Origin: an uncultured beta proteobacterium
GTDB taxonomy: Bacteria; Pseudomonadota; Gammaproteobacteria; Burkholderiales; Burkholderiaceae_C
Reading direction: 5' to 3'
Length of the DNA: 64,000 nucleotides
Assembly: GCA_903869595.1 (NCBI GenBank)
Contig: CAIPZV010000057.1
Span: 88,196-152,195 of the forward strand
Shown: piece by piece, positions 25,633 to 33,714 of the stretch
How positions within the stretch are numbered: position 1 is the stretch's first letter
Layout of the letters: each line of letters opens with the position of its first letter
The notes under the pieces: generated by a model
The model's input: only the letters and a program-made list of their open reading frames with translations
What the model was told of the DNA's origin: nothing
Databases searched by the model: none
Translations under genes and position numbers: made by a program

Positions 25633-26487
25633 GTGACCTCCATCCTCAACGCCGACCTGCATTGCCACTCTGTGGTTTCGGACGGCACCCTGACCCCTGA
25701 AGCCCTGGCCGAACGTGCCGCCTCCAACGGTGTGGAGCTGTGGGCGCTGACCGACCATGACGAGATTGGCGGCCAGGCCCGCGCCGCAGCCGCAGCCAAG
25801 GCCGTGGGCATGCGCTACGTCACCGGCGTGGAAATTTCGGTCACTTTTCTGGGTAAAACAGTTCACATCGTCGGCCTGGGTATCGATACCGACAACGCGG
25901 ATTTGCGCGAGGGCCTGGAGCAGACCCGGGGCGGACGCAGGCTTCGGGCGCAGGACATGGCCGACGGCTTGGCCAAAGTGGGCATCAAGGGCGCGTTTGA
26001 AGGCGCGCTGCAATACGTAGGCAACCCAGACCTGATTTCCCGCACCCATTTCGCCCGGCACTTGGTCGAAACCGGCGTCTGCAAAGAAACCAACGAGGTG
26101 TTTCGCAAATACCTGACCGAGGGCAAGCCCGGCTATGTGGAGCACCGCTGGGCCACGCTCAAAGACGCGGTGGGCTGGATTACCGGCGCCGGTGGCATGG
26201 CGGTGGTGGCGCATCCGGCGCGCTACAAATTTACGCCCAATGAAGAATTTGCCCTGTTTACCGAGTTCAAAGGCCACGGCGGGCGCGGCGTGGAGGTGGT
26301 GACCGGCAGCCATTCGGCGGCGGAATATGTCACTTACGCCGCCACGGCCCAAGAGTTTGGGTTGGCCGCCTCGCGCGGCAGCGATTTTCACAGCCCCCTA
26401 GAAAGCCACACCGAGCTGGGCACCCTGCCCTACCTGCCCGGCGGTTTGACGCCAGTGTGGGAATTGCTGGCCACGCGCATCCAATAA
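25633..26487 (+). CDS. PHP-domain phosphatase (YciV/RNase AM-like)
   Basis: 284 residues from GTG 25633. PHP metal-binding motifs are at ADLHCHSVVSDG, LTDHDE, VAHPARYK and SRGSDFHSP, with the last His/Asp pair intact. E. coli YciV (Rnm) removes 3'-phosphates from nucleoside 3',5'-bisphosphates and trims 5' ends of rRNA. It is immediately followed by yciO (GTG 9 nt after the stop), then a site-2 protease and trpS, an arrangement also seen in other Burkholderiales. Confidence 0.9.
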   Translation: MTSILNADLHCHSVVSDGTLTPEALAERAASNGVELWALTDHDEIGGQARAAAAAKAVGMRYVTGVEISVTFLGKTVHIVGLGIDTDNADLREGLEQTRGGRRLRAQDMADGLAKVGIKGAFEGALQYVGNPDLISRTHFARHLVETGVCKETNEVFRKYLTEGKPGYVEHRWATLKDAVGWITGAGGMAVVAHPARYKFTPNEEFALFTEFKGHGGRGVEVVTGSHSAAEYVTYAATAQEFGLAASRGSDFHSPLESHTELGTLPYLPGGLTPVWELLATRIQ

Positions 26488-26495
26488 GCGGCGCC

Positions 26496-27119
26496 GTGGC
26501 ACAGTTTTTTGAAGTCCACCCGGACAACCCGCAACAACGCCTGCTCAAGCAAGCCGTAGCTTTGCTGCAAAAAGGCGGCGTGCTGGCGGTGCCCACCGAT
26601 TCGAGCTACGCGCTGGTCTGCCACTTAGACGACAAAGCCGCCGCCGACCGGCTGCGCCAGCTTCGTGGCGTGGACGACAAGCACCACCTGACGCTTTTGT
26701 GCCGCGACCTGAGCGAGCTGGCCAATTACGCTCGCGTGGACAACCGGCAGTTTCGGCTGCTCAAGTCCGCCACGCCCGGCCCGTTTACCTTCATCCTAGA
26801 AGCCAGCAAAGAAGTGCCGCGCCGCCTGAGCCACCCCTCGCGCAAAACCATTGGCCTGCGCCTGCCCGAACATGCTTGCCTGCAAGCCCTGCTAGAGCTG
26901 CACGGCGCGCCTTTGCTGGCCACCACTTTGATACCACCGGGCGAGAGCCAGGCCCTGAACGATGCCGCCGACATCCGCGAACGCTACGAGCACCAAATAG
27001 ACGGCGTGATCGACGCCGGCGCCTGTGCGCTAGAGCCCACCACCGTGATAGACCTGAGCGGCGGCGAAGCCGAAGTGGTCCGCCAGGGTCGGGGCGACCC
27101 TTCCCGGCTCGGTCTGTAA
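26496..27119 (+). CDS. YciO/Sua5/YrdC-family protein
   Basis: The GTG at 26496 lies 9 nt after the PHP gene stop; earlier in-frame codons overlap that gene and are not conserved. 207 residues. The motifs KGGVLAVPTDSSYALVC, DDKHHLTLLC, TPGPFTFILEAS and KTIGLRLPEH are those of the YrdC domain, the YciO branch. TsaC/Sua5 relatives make threonylcarbamoyl-AMP for tRNA t6A; whether YciO itself does so physiologically is uncertain. Confidence 0.9.
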   Translation: MAQFFEVHPDNPQQRLLKQAVALLQKGGVLAVPTDSSYALVCHLDDKAAADRLRQLRGVDDKHHLTLLCRDLSELANYARVDNRQFRLLKSATPGPFTFILEASKEVPRRLSHPSRKTIGLRLPEHACLQALLELHGAPLLATTLIPPGESQALNDAADIRERYEHQIDGVIDAGACALEPTTVIDLSGGEAEVVRQGRGDPSRLGL

Positions 27120-27168
27120 TGCGTGATCGCCCGAATGCCTTCAAGCCTTAATCATTGAAAGCCCGCAC

Positions 27169-27855
27169 GTGGACATTGCAAACCTGATTCAAACCGTCAG
27201 CCTCTACGCGATACCGGTGATTTTTTCCATCACCCTGCATGAGGCGGCGCACGGCTATGCGGCGCGCTACTTTGGCGACCACACCGCGTGGATGCTGGGC
27301 CGCGTCTCGCTCAATCCCATGAAGCACATCGACCCGGTGGGCACCATCTTGCTACCGCTGCTGCTGTACTTCAGCACCTCGGGCGCGTTTTTGTTTGGCT
27401 ATGCCAAGCCGGTGCCGGTGAATTTTGGGCGCCTGCGCCACCCCAAGCGCGATATGGTGTGGGTGGCCTTGGCCGGCCCGGCGATTAATTTCGCGCAAGC
27501 CGTGCTTTGGGGCGCGGGCCTATTCGTATTGCAAGGCGCTGGCGTCAGCGAGCCTTTTTTGCTGAAAATGTGCCAGGGAGGCGTGCTGGTCAATGTGGTG
27601 ATGTGTGTGTTTAATCTGTTCCCGCTGCCGCCGCTCGATGGCGGACGCATTTTGGTGGGCCTCTTGCCTATGCGCCAGGCGTATTGGTTGTCGCGCGTGG
27701 AGCCCTGGGGCTTTTTTATTGTGATGGCGCTGGTGCTCACCAAGGTGATCAACACCTTTTGGATGCTGCCATTGATGGGCCTGAGCTTTGAAGCCCTGGA
27801 CTTACTGCTCAGTCCCTTGCGCGCGCTGCTGCTCAGCGGCGCAGCGCCGGTTTAA
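27169..27855 (+). CDS. Site-2 protease family (M50) membrane metalloprotease
   Basis: 228 residues, GTG start. The zinc motif HEAAH is in TLHEAAHGYAARYFGD, and the third ligand is in the LDGGR motif (PLPPLDGGRILVG). Five to six hydrophobic segments surround the active site. There is no PDZ domain, unlike RseP, so it belongs to the small Rv0359/YwhC-like group of intramembrane proteases of unknown target. It sits between yciO and trpS. Confidence 0.92.
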   Translation: MDIANLIQTVSLYAIPVIFSITLHEAAHGYAARYFGDHTAWMLGRVSLNPMKHIDPVGTILLPLLLYFSTSGAFLFGYAKPVPVNFGRLRHPKRDMVWVALAGPAINFAQAVLWGAGLFVLQGAGVSEPFLLKMCQGGVLVNVVMCVFNLFPLPPLDGGRILVGLLPMRQAYWLSRVEPWGFFIVMALVLTKVINTFWMLPLMGLSFEALDLLLSPLRALLLSGAAPV

Positions 27856-27883
27856 TTTGTTTGGCCTTGTTAACTAAAGCACC

Positions 27884-29176
27884 ATGAGTACTGTTCGTTT
27901 TTTAACCGGCATCACCACCTCGGGCACACCGCACTTGGGCAACTACGTGGGCTCCATCCGCCCCGCCGTGCAAGCCAGCTTGCGGCCTGGCGTAGAGAGC
28001 TACTATTTTTTAGCCGACTACCACGCGCTCATCAAAATTGACGAGCCGGCGCGCATACAACGCTCTACCTTGGAGATCGCCGCCAGTTGGCTAGCGGCGG
28101 GTCTGGACCCCGAGCGCGTGGTGTTTTACCGCCAGTCCGACATACCGGAAATCCCCGAACTCACTTGGTTCCTAACCTGCGTGACCGGCAAAGGCATTCT
28201 CAACCGCGCCCATGCCTACAAAGCCTCAGTGGACAAAAACACCGCCGCTGGCACGGACCCGGACACGGACGTGAGCGCTGGCCTGTTTATGTACCCGGTG
28301 CTGATGGGCGCGGACATTTTGATGTTCAACGCCCACCATGTGCCGGTGGGGCGCGACCAGGTGCAGCACATCGAAATGGCGCGCGACATGGCCCATAGTT
28401 TTAACCACCGCTATGGCGAACATTTTGTGGCGCCGCAAGCGGCCATTGAAGAAAGCGTAGCCACCTTACCGGGCTTGGATGGCCGCAAGATGAGCAAGAG
28501 CTACGACAACACCATCCCGCTGTTTGCCAGCAGCGCGCAGTTGCAAAAACTGATCGCCAACATCAAGACCGATTCGCGCGCACCGGGCGAACCCAAAGAC
28601 ACCGAAGGCTCGGCCCTGTTTCAGATTTACCAGGCCTTTGCCAGCCCGCAAGAGACTGCTGCCTTTGCGCAAGAATTTGCCCAAGGCATTAGCTGGGCCG
28701 CTGCCAAAGAAAGGCTGCATGCGCGCATAGACCAAGAGATTGCGCCCATGCGCGCCCGCTACCAACACCTGATGGAGCATCCGCAAGAAGTGGAAGCCCT
28801 GCTGCTGCAAGGCGCCATTAAAGCGCGTGCGGTGGCCACGCCCTTTATGGCGCGGCTGCGCCAGGCCGTGGGCTTGCGCAGCTTGGCCGCGCAAAGCACT
28901 GGCGGACCTGCTAAAGCGGCCAAAACCGCTAGTGCGGCCTTCAAGCAATACCGGGAGAGTGATGGTCAGTTTTACTTCAAGCTGCTCGATGCCAAAGGCG
29001 CACTGCTGCTGCAAAGCACGGGCTTTGCCAACCCCAAAGAAGCAGCGCAAGTGATGGGCCAGCTCAAGGCTGGCGGCGCTAGCGCATTGCCTGCCTGCCA
29101 GGCATTTATCGCCAGCGTGACTGATGCACAAGCGCTGGGCGAAGCCCTGGAAAGTTTGCGTGCGCAGGCTAACTAA
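27884..29176 (+). CDS. trpS: Tryptophan--tRNA ligase with DUF1508-like C-terminal tail
   Basis: 430 residues, about 90-100 more than typical bacterial TrpRS. The HIGH equivalent is SGTPHLGNYVGSIRP and KMSKS is GRKMSKSYDN. The tail starts after a Gly/Ala/Lys-rich linker: YRESDGQFYFKLLDAKGALL (residues 354-373) and then TGFANPKEAAQVMGQLK, the F-x-F-x-L-x-x-x-G-x-x-L-L-x-S layout of the YegP/DUF1508 fold. The role of this appendage is unknown; the closest analogue is the stress protein YegP. Confidence 0.95.
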   Translation: MSTVRFLTGITTSGTPHLGNYVGSIRPAVQASLRPGVESYYFLADYHALIKIDEPARIQRSTLEIAASWLAAGLDPERVVFYRQSDIPEIPELTWFLTCVTGKGILNRAHAYKASVDKNTAAGTDPDTDVSAGLFMYPVLMGADILMFNAHHVPVGRDQVQHIEMARDMAHSFNHRYGEHFVAPQAAIEESVATLPGLDGRKMSKSYDNTIPLFASSAQLQKLIANIKTDSRAPGEPKDTEGSALFQIYQAFASPQETAAFAQEFAQGISWAAAKERLHARIDQEIAPMRARYQHLMEHPQEVEALLLQGAIKARAVATPFMARLRQAVGLRSLAAQSTGGPAKAAKTASAAFKQYRESDGQFYFKLLDAKGALLLQSTGFANPKEAAQVMGQLKAGGASALPACQAFIASVTDAQALGEALESLRAQAN

Positions 29177-29206
29177 TTGGCGATGAGCCCGGCCTGAACA
29201 AGCGCC

Positions 29207-30109
29207 ATGCAAGCCAAATACCTCTTACAACTGGCTTGCCTCTCGGCGCTCTGGGGCGCCTCTTTCATCCTGACGCGTATTTCGGCGCCGCAACTGGGGC
29301 CGAATTTTTCGCCCTGGCTGCGCATGGTTTTGGGCACTTTGATGCTGGCGGGCATCATGCGCGCGCTCAAGCACCGCTGGCCCACAGAGCATTGGAAGGA
29401 ATTGATGTTCATCGGCTTTCTAGCCGTGGCCGGGCCGCATGCGCTGTATTCGCAAGCGGCCTTGTTTTTGCCTGGTGGTTATGGCGCGCTGCTATCGGTT
29501 ACCTCGGTGTTATTCGGGGCTTTCGCCTCGGCCTGGCTGGGCGAAGAAGTGCTTACGCGCGGCAAACTGGCCGGTTGCCTGCTCGGCCTGGCCGGGGCCG
29601 CGTTGGTGGTACGCCTAGGCCCGGTACACCCCAGCGCGCAACTCATGCTCTCGGCGCTTACCTGTGTGGGCGCGGCAGCCCTATCCGGCATCGCCACGCC
29701 CTACCTCAAACGCGCCACCACGCGCATGGAGCCACTATCCATCACCGCCGGCATGCATGCGGCCTCGGTGCTCATGCTGCTGCCCGGCGCGGTACATGAT
29801 TTTCCGAATGCGCATTTCACCCCGAGTGCGCTAGCTGCTGTCAGCGTGCTAGGTATCGCCACCTCGGGCCTGGCCTATTGGATGTTTATGCGCATCATGC
29901 AACACGTGCCGCCCATGGCGTCGATGACGGCCAACTTTATGAGCACCGGCTTTGGCGTACTCTGGTCGGTGCTTCTCCTAGGCGAAGCCACCAGCCTGGC
30001 CATGGCGGCAGGCGGTGGATTGATTGTGCTGGCTTGCTTGCTGGTTTCTAATGTCAACCCGCTGGACTTACTGCGCCGCTCGGACTCCAAGGCTGAACCG
30101 GACGCCTGA
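29207..30109 (+). CDS. EamA/DMT-family transporter
   Basis: 300 residues with ten hydrophobic helices in two EamA repeats (LLSVTSVLFGAFASAWLGEE, LGIATSGLAYWMFMRIMQHV). The conserved ending VLLLGEATSLAMAAGGGLIVLACLLV is present. Exporter of metabolites or drugs; the substrate is unknown. It starts 31 nt after trpS. Confidence 0.85.
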   Translation: MQAKYLLQLACLSALWGASFILTRISAPQLGPNFSPWLRMVLGTLMLAGIMRALKHRWPTEHWKELMFIGFLAVAGPHALYSQAALFLPGGYGALLSVTSVLFGAFASAWLGEEVLTRGKLAGCLLGLAGAALVVRLGPVHPSAQLMLSALTCVGAAALSGIATPYLKRATTRMEPLSITAGMHAASVLMLLPGAVHDFPNAHFTPSALAAVSVLGIATSGLAYWMFMRIMQHVPPMASMTANFMSTGFGVLWSVLLLGEATSLAMAAGGGLIVLACLLVSNVNPLDLLRRSDSKAEPDA

Positions 30110-30131
30110 GAATAGTCTGCCTATTGCCGCT

Positions 30132-30228
30132 CACTAACCGTTTTCCGTAACTGCGCCTGCCGCCATTTGGCCGCTTACACAAAATTCAGTAAACCCCAAG
30201 TTCTCGGCGCTCAGCGGATAACGTTCTC
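30132..30228. other. Weak attC-like imperfect palindrome at the left end of the cassette array
   Basis: CACTAACCGTTTTCCGTAAC at the left pairs with the inverse of GTTATCCGCTGAGCGCC-type sequence at the right (arms separated by about 50 nt). The right core GTTCTCA departs from GTTRRRY. The DUF6088 gene ends at 30227, at the edge of the palindrome, the way cassette genes do. It may be a decayed attC that closes the array. Confidence 0.35.
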
Positions 30229-30628
30229 ATGCGTGCTCATAGGTGATGAACTTGCCGTTGAAGCCAATTTTTCGGCTGATTCGTTGTTTACCAATATTGA
30301 CAACAATACCCGTGGGTACCTGAGTGCTTCTGCCGGCGTTGTACTCAGCGGTTTGGAACGATTCCTTTAGGCGAACACCGAGTTTGGTTAAGGCCTGCGG
30401 GCCGAGTACCTCAAGGGGTTGGGTCGGAATGGGTTTTCCAGAAATCACGCTGGGTTTGGCCTTGGCATAGATACCCACGCCTAGCCGTACCAACAGCCCA
30501 ATGTCCGTGAGCTCCTTTAGCGCGCGCTTTACCGATGCTTCGCTGCCAAAGGGCTGAAAGTCGGTTGGCCGAAACACGAGTTCGGAGCGGCTCCGAATGG
30601 AGCGTCTGATGCGGTTGGTGATATTCAT
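30227..30628 (-). CDS. DUF6088 / AbiEi-like antitoxin-type regulator
   Basis: 133 residues. An N-terminal winged-helix region (LVFRPTDFQPFGSEASVKRALKELTDIGLLVRLGVGIYAKA) is like that of AbiEi-type antitoxins of type IV toxin-antitoxin systems. The middle and C-terminus (ALTKLGVRLKES ... STQVPTGIVVNIGKQRISRKIGFNGKFITYEH) follow the DUF6088 pattern. The usual nucleotidyltransferase toxin (AbiEii) is not adjacent, so it is alone. Its upstream 30640-30715 is very AT-rich, as expected for a foreign or self-regulated promoter. Confidence 0.8.
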   Translation of the reverse strand: MNITNRIRRSIRSRSELVFRPTDFQPFGSEASVKRALKELTDIGLLVRLGVGIYAKAKPSVISGKPIPTQPLEVLGPQALTKLGVRLKESFQTAEYNAGRSTQVPTGIVVNIGKQRISRKIGFNGKFITYEHA

Positions 30629-30873
30629 GAAAACATTTTTGGGTCAATGACCATTCGGCAATAATTTACTTAAGCTATTGAATTATATGAAATAAATTTA
30701 ACATATAAAGGTCAACCACCCAAGGGTGTATTCTGTACGACAAGTCTGCAATATGGCGCAAAAACCGAGCCGCGTGGGGTGAGGAAGCCTGCCGCCTTGG
30801 TCTCAAACCCAAGTTGTTTCCAGGTTGAGCCCGCCGGGCTGAGAATATCGATCACCACTGAAGGAATAACCCT

Positions 30874-31095
30874 ATGCCCCGCGAAGTTCCCCTCATTCAC
30901 CCCGGCACGATCTTGCTCGCACACGCTGACTTCACCATAGGCCGGGAATTTTGGACAGAAACCGGGTGCTGGCGCTGCACCGACGTTGACATGCGCACCA
31001 TCTGCGCGATCAAGCTGGAGGGCGATCCGCGCAACTGGAATGGTCCGCCGTACTCGGTGGTTGAACTCGTTTTCGACGAAAACGACTTTGGGTGA
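30874..31095 (+). CDS. Small conserved hypothetical protein
   Basis: 73 residues; AAGGA sits 8-9 nt before the ATG at 30874. The composition (FWTETGCWRCTDVDMRTICAIKL, NGPPYSVVELVFDENDFG) is ordinary for a small soluble protein and resembles hypothetical proteins seen in many Proteobacteria, from memory. Function unknown. It is on the opposite strand to the surrounding cassette genes. The overlapping 135-residue minus-strand reading is less convincing. Confidence 0.6.
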   Translation: MPREVPLIHPGTILLAHADFTIGREFWTETGCWRCTDVDMRTICAIKLEGDPRNWNGPPYSVVELVFDENDFG

Positions 31096-31111
31096 CTTGT
31101 AATGCCGCAAT

Positions 31112-31504
31112 TTATCCACCTACCGGCGAGCAAATTTCGACCAAAGTTCCATCAGGACAACGGACATAAGAGACATCTTGCCCCCATGGCTTTGTCTCAG
31201 GTTCTTTCAACTCGGTGGCACCAGCTGCTAGGGCTTTGGCGTGCGCTTCGACAACAGACGGCGTAAGCAACGCTATTTCAATCCCAAGTGGCTTGCTGGA
31301 ATCACTTGCAGCGACAAAACCCGCAGGAAAGTTTGTTTTCCCAAGTTCATGCGAGGCAAAGGCGAGCGTTGTTTCTCCGGTTTCAAGTTCGCCATAGTCA
31401 CCCGACGCATGCAGAAAGCGTTTGGACATACCGAACGCACTTTCAAAGAACGACAACGATTCAGCGACATTGGGAACGTAGATGATTGTGTAGCCGAGTT
31501 TCAT
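31112..31504 (-). CDS. VOC-family (glyoxalase/bleomycin resistance-like) protein
   Basis: 130 residues, one VOC domain pair: KLGYTIIYVPNVAESLSFFESAFGM at the N-terminus and WGQDVSYVRCPDGTLVEICSPVGG at the end with the metal-ligand Glu. Small VOC proteins are typical cargo of gene cassettes and mobile regions. The ATG overlaps the stop of the DUF1801 gene by 4 nt (31501-31504), so the two form one operon. Confidence 0.88.
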   Translation of the reverse strand: MKLGYTIIYVPNVAESLSFFESAFGMSKRFLHASGDYGELETGETTLAFASHELGKTNFPAGFVAASDSSKPLGIEIALLTPSVVEAHAKALAAGATELKEPETKPWGQDVSYVRCPDGTLVEICSPVGG

Positions 31505-31866
31505 GCGTCATCGTGTTTGGACACTTGCAAAGCAAGCGATAGATATTGAGCCAATTTCTTATCCTTGATCTGAGTGGTAGTCGTTAATTTGATGTGCCGA
31601 CGCCCCTTCCCCGTACCTTCGAGAAACCCGAAAGGGTCATTGATTTTTGCGCCGTTCCCGAATTCGACGGTTACGTGCGCCTTGTGGGCGAAGACCCCAC
31701 CAAACTTAACGCCTGTGGTAAACAGGATACCGCCGTACTTGACTTCTTCCGACGTTGTTTCAATAGTCTTTTTTACCAAGGTGCGAACGGCCTCGACGAT
31801 CTCGTAATTTTGTTCGCTCACAAGACGGATGTCTTCGAGTAGCGCCTGAACAGATTTCTTTGTCAT
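31501..31866 (-). CDS. DUF1801 domain protein
   Basis: 121 residues from ATG 31866; a longer upstream reading adds non-conserved residues. MTKKSVQALLEDIRL, RTLVKKTIETTSEEVKYGGILF and KVHVTVEF-type sequence (AHKAHVTVEFGNGAKIND) match the DUF1801/YdhG-like fold of unknown function. It is coupled to the VOC gene downstream. The mid-range GC is lower than in the core genes. Confidence 0.8.
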   Translation of the reverse strand: MTKKSVQALLEDIRLVSEQNYEIVEAVRTLVKKTIETTSEEVKYGGILFTTGVKFGGVFAHKAHVTVEFGNGAKINDPFGFLEGTGKGRRHIKLTTTTQIKDKKLAQYLSLALQVSKHDDA

Positions 31867-31981
31867 GTTGCGGGGTTTGTAGCGGGGCATGTTGTGAGCC
31901 AAACAATCGCGATACAACGCAAACCTTTCTGGCGCCACAAACGTCGGCAGAATTTACCCTTGGGTTGGGCTTTTTTTACAG

Positions 31982-32110
31982 TCTCAACGTCCGAGGTAAC
32001 CGGCTCGCGGGGGTAGGCGGCGTAAGGCTGGCGCGCGACAGTGGCGAAGCCGCTGCGCGCCAGCCTTACGCCCGCTGCCGTAGCGGGTCCGGTTAACCGA
32101 GGGGTTAGGC
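31982..32110. other. attC-like site, about 129 bp, with large central cruciform
   Basis: The ends are CTCAAC (31983-31988) and the perfect core GTTAGGC (32104-32110). Outer arms GAGGTAACCGG and CCGGTTAACC(T)CGG pair, and an 18-bp perfect inverted repeat GGCGTAAGGCTGGCGCGC lies at 32019-32036 / 32055-32072. The 295-residue gene stops at 32112, directly at the site. Its size and hairpin form match the large attC (VCR-like) sites of chromosomal integrons. Confidence 0.7.
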
Positions 32111-32111
32111 G

Positions 32112-32999
32112 TCACTGCGTGCCCTGTGTAGCAGTGGGTTTTTCAATGATCCAAGCACGCCAGGAGGAGTAGTTCTCCTCTTTCGGGAACAGGCCTGTTT
32201 TCCGGGGGCCATCGAAGTCTGGCGCCGTGATTGTTGGCGCTCCCTTCTTGTGCTTCTTGAGGAACTCGGCCCTCAAGGACTGCCCGTAATTCACAAGCTC
32301 CGTACACAGATCGGCACTGAAGTAGATCAGGTCGTCCGTGTAGCTATGTACGACTTCCACAATGTCTGCGTACTCGCGGTGTGTGTGACCTGACGGCAAC
32401 TTCGCGCCAAAGTAGAGCAACGGAAGTACGTCAGGCGGCGGTGGGTTGGTATTGAACATCTCGATAAGAGAGTCTCTCTTTCCAGATGCATGGCGAAGGC
32501 CTGTAGCCGCGTTGTCTATCAATGAGATGAGGGCTAGGACACGTCCCTGGGCGTTAACCCGGTCAAAGATCAAGATCTTGAGGGACTCAACTGGCAAGGC
32601 AGGAATCATGAAAGATTGAAAGTCCACCTCGAATCTGTGCGGGGTGTTCCCTTGTATTTGACCGGTACGGCGTTGCTCAACGATGGAGAGGAACTCCTTC
32701 TTCGCAGCCTCGAATCGGGAATACATGGGTGCGACCAACTGTTTCTTGAGACCAAGGGTCGTATTGCAGATAGTGAAGGCGGCCATGATTGCGGCGTTGA
32801 CGTTCCGCAGCTCACGCAGTGCCTCTTCGCGAGACTTCGAACGTTCAGCGATTCTTTGAGCCGCGATCGCGCCTGCAAATGCTCCCGCCAAGGCGCCGAC
32901 GAGTGATACCGTGAAGTTGGAGTTCAGCACCTTGTCTGCGTACTCGACTACGGTCGGGCAAGCGGACGCGATTTGGGTGGTGATTGGGTTGGCCGTCAT
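32112..32999 (-). CDS. Cassette-borne hypothetical membrane-associated protein
   Basis: 295 residues, no family recognised. One hydrophobic segment near the N-terminus (NFTVSLVGALAGAFAGAIAAQ) is followed by a charged helical, coiled-coil-like stretch (RIAERSKSREEALRELRNVN). The C-terminal half is soluble, with PPPPDVLPLLYFGAKLP and HREYADIVEVVHSYTDDL. The gene lies in one cassette between attC sites at 31982-32110 and the core at 33045-33051; its promoter is probably supplied by the array or by its upstream non-coding unit. Confidence 0.65.
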   Translation of the reverse strand: MTANPITTQIASACPTVVEYADKVLNSNFTVSLVGALAGAFAGAIAAQRIAERSKSREEALRELRNVNAAIMAAFTICNTTLGLKKQLVAPMYSRFEAAKKEFLSIVEQRRTGQIQGNTPHRFEVDFQSFMIPALPVESLKILIFDRVNAQGRVLALISLIDNAATGLRHASGKRDSLIEMFNTNPPPPDVLPLLYFGAKLPSGHTHREYADIVEVVHSYTDDLIYFSADLCTELVNYGQSLRAEFLKKHKKGAPTITAPDFDGPRKTGLFPKEENYSSWRAWIIEKPTATQGTQ

Positions 33000-33044
33000 G
33001 CGGGGAGTATGCGATACGCGGACCGCTGCGGGCTAGTTTGTGAC

Positions 33045-33206
33045 GCCTAACGAGGCTGCGAAACGATTCGCAGAATCCCAATAACTTCGAGGGTACTTGC
33101 CCCCTTTCCCTGCGCGAGATCGTGGCGCACACGCTGTTTTGACGCGTTGATTTTTTGGGTAATCCATCTGGGAATCCTTGAAAAACGTTTTTTTTACAGC
33201 CTCAAC
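33045..33206. repeat. Non-coding cassette-like unit, copy 1 (162 bp)
   Basis: Bounded by GCCTAACGAGGCTG on the left and CAGCCTCAAC on the right, so GAGGCTG/CAGCCTC are inverted ends. Closely similar to copy 2 at 33715-33880, including the stretch ATTCGCAGAATCC..AATAACTTC and TTGACGCGTTGATTTTTTGG. Between the two copies small differences in every frame break any shared ORF, so it is probably not protein-coding. Confidence 0.75.
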
Positions 33207-33259
33207 GTTTGACATAAGGGGCGCGCTTTAGCGCGTCCCGCTTGATGGATTGGTTAGCC
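33201..33259. other. attC-like site (59 bp)
   Basis: The ends are CTCAAC (33201-33206) and GTTAGCC (33253-33259). The arms TTTGACATAAGGGGCGCGC and GCGCGTCCCGCTTGATGGATTGG pair around a TTTA loop. The GvpU-like gene has its stop inside the right core (33254-33256). Size and shape match classic attC sites. Confidence 0.75.
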
Positions 33260-33691
33260 CTTTGCTTGACCGAGACTGCCCAGCGTGAAACCTGCGACTT
33301 CTGAAATGCGTCCTCGCCACCAAACCCCTTTGTTTCCGGGGATTGGGTTGCCTGAAGTATTGAAGAAGCGAGCATTCCTAAGATGTATGTATTGCGGGAA
33401 AGGGGGAGCATCGTCACCTTCCTTTTTGTAGATCTCACCGTGCTTTGCAAAGGAATCCCTCACATATTCGGCTACCTCTGGATCGTTAAGGCCGCTGGCG
33501 AAGTCTTCCGCAAAACCTTGAAAGTAAGCTTTTCCACCAGCGAGGACACCAGAGACAAGGAGTCCGCTGACCTGCAACGTAACACCTCCGACTTCAATTC
33601 CGTCGTTTGCCATGCCTACCAATGACTGGAGGAACCAGTCGTGCGGAACAGCGAACGGGGTGGAATCCGCGTTTGTTGTTTCATATGTCAT
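33254..33691 (-). CDS. GvpU-like hypothetical protein (cassette gene)
   Basis: 145 residues from ATG 33691, with the good Shine-Dalgarno AAGGAG 9 nt upstream. The pattern DWFLQSLVGMANDGIEVGGV and VSGLLVSGVLAGGKAYFQGF resembles proteins annotated as gas-vesicle accessory GvpU, but no other gas-vesicle gene is present and the name may simply be inherited. The stop lies in the attC core and the start follows a GTTAGCC core (33715-33721), so this is a complete cassette. Confidence 0.55.
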   Translation of the reverse strand: MTYETTNADSTPFAVPHDWFLQSLVGMANDGIEVGGVTLQVSGLLVSGVLAGGKAYFQGFAEDFASGLNDPEVAEYVRDSFAKHGEIYKKEGDDAPPFPQYIHLRNARFFNTSGNPIPGNKGVWWRGRISEVAGFTLGSLGQAKG

Positions 33692-33714
33692 GTAGAACTC
33701 CTTTTTGAAAAGTG

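Noticed and set aside
30712..31119. 135-codon minus-strand frame opposite the small protein at 30874
   Set aside because: No family features; the plus-strand 73-residue reading has a ribosome-binding site and better composition.
32845..33132. Minus-strand frame reading through the repeat unit (CATISRREMGQVPSK-like residues)
   Set aside because: The same residues appear in the other copy but in a differently bounded frame; they are a by-product of the non-coding repeat.
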